Assembly: GCA_947450695.1 (NCBI GenBank)
Contig: CANFWV010000014.1
Coordinates: forward strand, 1 to 61,455
Length of the DNA stretch: 61,455 nucleotides
Reading direction: 5' to 3'
From: Comamonadaceae bacterium
GTDB lineage: Bacteria; Pseudomonadota; Gammaproteobacteria; Burkholderiales; Burkholderiaceae_C
The translations under genes and the position numbers were made by a program. Shown piece after piece: positions 56,909-61,455 of this stretch (position 1 is its first letter; each line of letters opens with the position of its first letter). The notes under the pieces are model-generated. The model was not told the DNA's origin, did no database searches, and saw only the letters and a program-made list of their open reading frames with translations.

Positions 56909-58035
56909 TAGCCTGCCACTTCACGAAACAGGTCCGCATAGGCTTTGCCCAGAACCGGTCCAGAAAACAGCCGTTCGTAACGGGCTCTTGCTGCCACGCC
57001 CAAAGAAGCGGCCAAAGAATCATCGGCCAGTAGCAGCGACATGGCGCGCCTTAGTTCGTCAGCAGACTCCGGCGCAACGACAAAGCCGGTTTCTTCATGG
57101 GCATTGACAAAAGACGTTCCGGTGCCAATTTCGCATGAAATCAGCGGGCGGCCAAACATTGCGGCCTCTACCAACACCATGCCGTAAGCCTCAGACCTTA
57201 AATGAGAAGGCAGCACCAAGGCCCGGCAGCGCTTTAGCAGCGCCACTTTTTCTGCATCTGTCACTTGCCCGGCAAACACCACGTTGTTCAGGCCCAGTTC
57301 GGCAGCCTGCGCTCTCAGGCGCTCCCCCTCTGGCCCCGAACCAGCAATCACCACCTTGGCGCCCAAATTTTTGGCGGCCTGTATTAAAAAATGAGCGCCC
57401 TTGTAATAACGCAGCACCCCCAGAAACAAAAAGAAGGCTTCGTTCTGACCCAGACCCAAACGCTTGAATACAGAATCGTCGCCCTCCTTCGGGTAAGAGT
57501 TTTCATCAATGCCCAAGGGAATCACCCGCACCTTGCCCCGAATGTCTGGATGGGACAACACCGGGCTGGTTCTGGCGTAGGCCGGGGAGTTAGCGACGAT
57601 GATTCGCATTTGGCCCAAGGTGCGCCACATCAACGGCGCATAGGCGGCACCCAACCAACGCTGGCGCACAACATCTGAGATGTAGTTCAACACGGCAGGG
57701 GTTTTAGGCCGCACTGCCGCGTGCAGCACATCTGCAAAAGGCCAAGGGAACAAGTAATGCAACACATCGGACTGCCGCGCCAGTTGCGCAAATGTCTTGA
57801 ACGCATCCGGTCCACCGATATCGCACGAAGCCGGCGCAGCCCACGAACGACTGCGCACCACATTCGCTTCAAGTCGCAGCACGGTGCGGGGCTCTGGCTG
57901 GGGTGACAGGGTGAACACCGTGTTGGCCACACCTTCTGCGTTAGTTGACAGCGCTATTTGTCTTACGGCCTCTTGAATCCCGCCCGGGGGGGCCGGGAAA
58001 TAGGTTCGGTAGACATGCAAAACAGATAAATTCAA
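56905..58035 (-). CDS. Glycosyltransferase family 4
   Basis: A 376-residue GT-B enzyme. The N-terminal VLHVYRTYFPAPPGGIQEAV carries the Gly-rich GT4 loop; the C-terminal half has FLFLGVLRYYKGAHFLIQA, AGSGPEGERLR, and the donor motif SEAYGMVLVEAAMFG (E-x7-E). It may add D-rhamnose from the gmd-rmd product, by analogy with WbpZ-type enzymes; this is inference. The start is TTG (58035), overlapping the flippase stop; no early ATG exists. Confidence 0.9.
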   Translation of the reverse strand: MNLSVLHVYRTYFPAPPGGIQEAVRQIALSTNAEGVANTVFTLSPQPEPRTVLRLEANVVRSRSWAAPASCDIGGPDAFKTFAQLARQSDVLHYLFPWPFADVLHAAVRPKTPAVLNYISDVVRQRWLGAAYAPLMWRTLGQMRIIVANSPAYARTSPVLSHPDIRGKVRVIPLGIDENSYPKEGDDSVFKRLGLGQNEAFFLFLGVLRYYKGAHFLIQAAKNLGAKVVIAGSGPEGERLRAQAAELGLNNVVFAGQVTDAEKVALLKRCRALVLPSHLRSEAYGMVLVEAAMFGRPLISCEIGTGTSFVNAHEETGFVVAPESADELRRAMSLLLADDSLAASLGVAARARYERLFSGPVLGKAYADLFREVAGY

Positions 58036-59255
58036 AATGAGGCCTTTGTGATATCAGCTGCCGGTTTTCTGCAGCGCCAGAGAATTCCCAGCACCAAACA
58101 AACCCCGAGCAAGGCTTCGGTCAGCACGGTGACCCAGGCTGCGGCCAGCGCTCCGTCAATGGGCACCAGCCATAAATTGCCACCAATATTGGCCGCGGCA
58201 GCGATAGTGGCAGACAACGCAAACCAGCGCTCTAAACCTAGGGCCAAGGTAGCTTGGCCCAACACACCGTTTGGCAACATAAAGATAAGCCCACAACCCA
58301 AGACCATCAGGAACTGGCCGGCACCCTGGTAGGCTGACCCATATGCCAAAGCAATGAGGTCATGGCCAAACACCCAGAAAAAAAGTGCAGCCCCTAGGCC
58401 CAAGCATGCGGCTACCACAAAGGCCGGCCACATCCCCTTGATCATCTGGCTGGCTTGCGCGCTGTCTTGGCGGTAGCGCCTGAAAAGAATCAAGCCCACC
58501 GGAGAAGCCAGCAGCAACACGGCCTCTAGCAGCCGGTTAGCCACGCCATACTGGCCAACCTCCAGTTTGGGCAGGCCTAAAAACTGAAAAATCAGCATGT
58601 CTGCGCGGAAATACAGTACGGACACAAAGTCAAGCCAAAGAAAGGGCAACACCGCCCGGTACACCGCGGGTGAAATGCGGAACAGTGGCCATATGTGCAG
58701 AGAGCGAGCCACCAAAAATCCAAAAGCTGCCGCACCCATAAATTGAGCAGCAAGCACTTGCCAAGGCTGACTGGCGCCCAAAAATAAAGCAAGCGCCACA
58801 CACAACGCCGTGAAGGTCCGGTTGCCAACCTGCCATCCAGCGTCTCTGACAAGGCGTCCGTCACCCCGCAAAATAGCCAGTCCAAACTGGTTCAACACCG
58901 TTGCACCAAAAAACAGCAGGGCCGCCACTGTCGTCAGCGAATGCTTAGGGAAAAAAAGCACCGCCAAAACAGACATGAGCAGCATCGCCCGGATGGCGTG
59001 TCCGAGTGCAAGACCCGGCAAAATTGGCAACACCGGCGCCAATGAAGGCGTTGCACGCGCACGTTCGCGCTGGATCAACTTATTGAATCCGCCGTCCATC
59101 ACCATGGCCAGCAAGGCGCCGGCGGAGATAGCGATGCCATAAACGCCAAACAGCTCCGGGCCCAGGGTTCGCGCCACCAAGATGCTCAGGCCAAGCGACA
59201 CCAGGCCGACAAAACCTGCTGCCAACCACTGCGTCCCTAAAAAACGAAGAATCAT
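58032..59255 (-). CDS. Polysaccharide flippase (Wzx-like), second copy
   Basis: A 407-residue membrane protein with about 12 hydrophobic segments, opening RFLGTQWLAAGFVGLVSLG, a lipid-linked oligosaccharide flippase of the MATE/Wzx group. It is distinct from the copy at 48.7-50.0 kb. I chose the ATG at 59255; the alternative TTG at 59276 lies inside a 7-bp hairpin (59273-59289). Confidence 0.87.
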   Translation of the reverse strand: MILRFLGTQWLAAGFVGLVSLGLSILVARTLGPELFGVYGIAISAGALLAMVMDGGFNKLIQRERARATPSLAPVLPILPGLALGHAIRAMLLMSVLAVLFFPKHSLTTVAALLFFGATVLNQFGLAILRGDGRLVRDAGWQVGNRTFTALCVALALFLGASQPWQVLAAQFMGAAAFGFLVARSLHIWPLFRISPAVYRAVLPFLWLDFVSVLYFRADMLIFQFLGLPKLEVGQYGVANRLLEAVLLLASPVGLILFRRYRQDSAQASQMIKGMWPAFVVAACLGLGAALFFWVFGHDLIALAYGSAYQGAGQFLMVLGCGLIFMLPNGVLGQATLALGLERWFALSATIAAAANIGGNLWLVPIDGALAAAWVTVLTEALLGVCLVLGILWRCRKPAADITKASF

Positions 59256-59272
59256 CAGTCGTAAAAATTTAC

Positions 59273-59289
59273 TCAAGCCTCAAAGGCTT
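59273..59289 (-). repeat. Hairpin CAAGCCT-AGGCTTG between GT4 and flippase genes
   Basis: A perfect 7-bp inverted repeat with a 3-base loop, followed on the minus strand by AGTAAATTTTTACG. It may be a weak attenuator within the operon. Confidence 0.4.
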
Positions 59290-59293
59290 GATA

Positions 59294-60436
59294 TTATTTA
59301 TGGAGTGGTAACACTTGCAGATAGGCGCCAATTGTCTGCTCCACACACCGATCCCAAGTGAACTCTCTACTTCTGACCAAGGCTTTTTGGGCGAGTTTTT
59401 CTCGGGTGGCCGAATCTGTCACCATTGCTTCAATCGCTTCTGCCAAGCCCTGTGGATCATGTGGATCGATGAGCATACCAGTGTCCCTTACCACCTCAGG
59501 CATAGATGAAACGTCTGACGCGATCACCGGCACGCCACACGCCATGGCCTCCAGCGGGGGCAATCCAAAACCTTCGTAGATAGACGGAAAAATCAATGTC
59601 AGGGCACCCGCCATGACCGTGGCCAGATCTGTACGCGACAAATAACCAAGCTGACGAACCTCTCCAGACTGAATCAACGGAGCCATTTGCGCCTCAAGCG
59701 CCGAAGTGTGCCAACCCGTCATCCCCACCAACACCAGCGGAAAATTTTTGCGTATTGCAGGCGGCAATTGCATAAAGGCATGCAGCGCAAGTTGTAAATT
59801 TTTCCTAGGCTCCAGCGTCCCCACGGCCAGTAAATACTGCCGATGCTGCAAGCCATGACGCGTCAAGACCGGAAAGGTTTCATCCGCCAGCTGTGGGCGA
59901 AACAAAGGCTCTACCCCCAGCGGCACAGGCACGATTAACTCCGGACGCACGCCGAAAACGTCCATCAATTCACGTTTCACAAACTCCGAGTCTGTCAATA
60001 TGAGAGCAGCGCGTTTCAGTCCTGGCTCAAAATACTTGTTCATCGCGCGCACTCGCACGGCAGGGTGCAATTGCGGGAAACGAATCCACGACAAATCATG
60101 AACCGTCAAAACAGTCAAGCCATCAAATGGCAAGGGCAGAATGTTCGGCTCGTGGTAGATATCGAAACGCTCAGGCCGTGCATGTGCTTTAAACCGTTGC
60201 GTTTGGACCAAGCGCCTCAACTCATAAGAAAACGGAACGTTGCTGCGGATCCAGGGCAAGACGCTTGCCGCGACGGGCAGTGGTGCACTGCGAACGTCTT
60301 TGCTCCAGTAAGCCCCATAAAAAAAATCAGCGTCGATGCCCTTGAAGGCCGCTAATCCCATCGCCAAATGCCGACTGTATTGACCTATCCCCGTCAAGGG
60401 CGACAACAGACCCGTCGCGTTAAAGGCAATTCGCAT
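59294..60436 (-). CDS. Glycosyltransferase family 4 (WbpY/MtfA-like)
   Basis: A 380-residue GT4 enzyme: FNATGLLSPLTGIGQYSRHL at the N-terminus, AVGTLEPRKNLQLALHAF, and the donor motif IYEGFGLPPLEAMACG (E-x7-E). It resembles mannosyl/rhamnosyl transferases of the WbpY or MtfA type. Placed directly behind rmd, it likely uses GDP-D-rhamnose or GDP-mannose. Confidence 0.9.
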   Translation of the reverse strand: MRIAFNATGLLSPLTGIGQYSRHLAMGLAAFKGIDADFFYGAYWSKDVRSAPLPVAASVLPWIRSNVPFSYELRRLVQTQRFKAHARPERFDIYHEPNILPLPFDGLTVLTVHDLSWIRFPQLHPAVRVRAMNKYFEPGLKRAALILTDSEFVKRELMDVFGVRPELIVPVPLGVEPLFRPQLADETFPVLTRHGLQHRQYLLAVGTLEPRKNLQLALHAFMQLPPAIRKNFPLVLVGMTGWHTSALEAQMAPLIQSGEVRQLGYLSRTDLATVMAGALTLIFPSIYEGFGLPPLEAMACGVPVIASDVSSMPEVVRDTGMLIDPHDPQGLAEAIEAMVTDSATREKLAQKALVRSREFTWDRCVEQTIGAYLQVLPLHK

Positions 60437-61276
60437 TTAGAGCATCCAGCGCAAGGTATCTGCCAAAGTAGGTGAAGCGAGTTTACCCACTGCGCCCACA
60501 AGCTTTTGCGGGCTGCCACACAAACGGTGAATCTCGTTCTGACGCACAAAAGCTGGGTTCACCTTGACTTGTAGCTGATGCCCCGTGACCTCCGTCAGCA
60601 AAGCCAATACAGCGCGTAGCGTGACAGGCTGGCCGGTGCAAATGTTGTAGACCTCACCCGGTGTGGCCTTTTGCAGCAACTGCAAATAAGCCTCACACAC
60701 AAAACGCACGTCATTGAATTCCCGCTCTACGTCTAAGTTACCCAACTCAACCACTTCAGCACGCCGCGCAAAATGCGCCACCAGCTTGGGGATGACAAAC
60801 GACGCGTCTTGCCCCGGGCCCGTGTAGTTGAACGGGCGAACAAAGAACAAAGGCAAGCGGTCAGCATAGGTGCGCGCCATGTGCTCCATGGCCAGCTTGC
60901 TCATGGCGTAATGGTTAACAGGTGCGGGTAACTGAGCTTCTTTGATGGGCGACTGCTCACAGTTCCCATACACATTGGCACTGCTGGCCAGCAACACGCT
61001 ACGCGGCGGCTGAGGCAAGGCCGCCAAGGCGTCCAGCAAATTAAGCGTGCCGATGACATTGACGTTGTAAAAAGAACTGACATCTGCATGCCCCACAAAG
61101 CTGATGGCAGCCAAGTGCACGACGGCCTCAGGTGCGGCCTGCGCCACCTCGGCCTGCAGCGCCACCTTGTCATTTAGATTGGCTTGCAGCGCCAAAACTT
61201 CATGCCCACAGGCTCGCGCAGCCGCTACAAAATGACGCCCGGTAAAGCCATCAGCGCCGGTGACCAACAGCCTCAA
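60437..61276 (-). CDS. rmd: GDP-6-deoxy-D-mannose reductase (Rmd-like)
   Basis: A 279-residue extended SDR enzyme with [44 protein letters not shown] and the catalytic [11 protein letters not shown] (Tyr, Lys). It follows gmd and resembles Rmd, which reduces GDP-4-keto-6-deoxymannose to GDP-D-rhamnose. The start is TTG (61276), overlapping the gmd stop; the next ATG lies far inside the domain. A related 4-reductase making another 6-deoxyhexose cannot be excluded. Confidence 0.87.
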   Translation of the reverse strand: MRLLVTGADGFTGRHFVAAARACGHEVLALQANLNDKVALQAEVAQAAPEAVVHLAAISFVGHADVSSFYNVNVIGTLNLLDALAALPQPPRSVLLASSANVYGNCEQSPIKEAQLPAPVNHYAMSKLAMEHMARTYADRLPLFFVRPFNYTGPGQDASFVIPKLVAHFARRAEVVELGNLDVEREFNDVRFVCEAYLQLLQKATPGEVYNICTGQPVTLRAVLALLTEVTGHQLQVKVNPAFVRQNEIHRLCGSPQKLVGAVGKLASPTLADTLRWML

Positions 61277-61455
61277 AACGAGAACCCCTGCTGGTTACGC
61301 CGCAAGTCAGCATCCACCATCATCTGGCACAACTGCTCCAGCGTGGTGGTCGGCTCCCAGCCCAAGATAGCTTTGGCTTTGGCGGGGTTACCAATCAGCA
61401 ACTCAACCTCTGCAGGCCGGTAAAACTTGGGATTGACTCGCATCACGGTTTTGCC
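61273..61455 (-). CDS. gmd: GDP-mannose 4,6-dehydratase, C-terminal end (partial)
   Basis: The last 60 codons of a gene running off the right edge. The translated end contains [20 protein letters not shown], then [20 protein letters not shown], the characteristic C-terminus of GDP-mannose 4,6-dehydratase, which makes GDP-4-keto-6-deoxymannose. Its TGA overlaps the rmd start. The catalytic region is outside the window. Confidence 0.88.
   Translation of the reverse strand, partial: GKTVMRVNPKFYRPAEVELLIGNPAKAKAILGWEPTTTLEQLCQMMVDADLRRNQQGFSF

Overview
The window reads as chromosome from a betaproteobacterium of the order Burkholderiales, most like the Comamonadaceae (Rhodoferax/Polaromonas type). 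Reasons are the moderately high GC content, orphan Bug-family receptors of the kind expanded in that order, the argB-slmA and pyrC-DUF3025 pairs, and a class A RNase P RNA. These are family-level inferences; no database search was possible. Nearly all genes lie on the minus strand. No tRNA, rRNA operon, CRISPR array, insertion sequence or prophage is visible, and no gap between genes exceeds about 300 bases.

Layout. 1-5.1 kb is housekeeping: the 5' part of rnpB (cut by the window edge), a FAD-dependent oxidoreductase, htpX, and a pyrC-DUF3025 pair. 5.2-18.0 kb is a catabolic cluster of unknown substrate. It reads from a promoter near 18.05 kb through a MaoC-type hydratase, class III CoA-transferase, acyl-CoA ligase, a very unusual Fe-ADH homologue, aldehyde dehydrogenase, Bug receptor, Zn-alcohol dehydrogenase, enoyl-CoA hydratase, second Bug receptor, MmgE/PrpD enzyme and finally an IclR regulator. 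18.3-22.5 kb is a gltIJKL-type amino acid ABC importer plus a LysR regulator. 22.6-25.5 kb holds a RelE/ParD-like toxin-antitoxin pair, an Atm1-like ABC exporter and a divergent thioesterase.

25.7-38.6 kb is a Tad/Flp pilus locus. A NarL-type sensor kinase and response regulator converge on it. It contains two typical Flp pilins, the secretion core (tadV, rcpC, rcpA, tadZ, tadA, tadB, tadC), TadE/TadG-like minor pilins and a small lipoprotein. At its head is a 48-residue Flp-like prepilin gene that is easily overlooked, behind a long imperfect inverted repeat. 38.7-42.0 kb has an enoyl-CoA hydratase, a FAH-family hydrolase, slmA and argB.

42.1-61.5 kb is a surface-polysaccharide locus. One block has rfbBDAC (dTDP-L-rhamnose), a flippase, glycosyltransferases, an epimerase, an acetyltransferase, an initiating sugar phosphate transferase and a WbpM-like dehydratase. 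The other block has gmd-rmd (GDP-D-rhamnose), two GT4 glycosyltransferases and a second flippase. Between the blocks sits an island of HipA-family kinases: a plus-strand hipBA pair converging on a YjjJ/HipH-like HipA with a fused winged helix. Its start is preceded by four GTGAAT-type repeats at exact 12-bp spacing.

The most original leads are the Fe-ADH homologue that has lost all four metal ligands, the YjjJ-like gene with its repeat array, the unannotated mini-pilin with its upstream hairpin, and the catabolic cluster itself.
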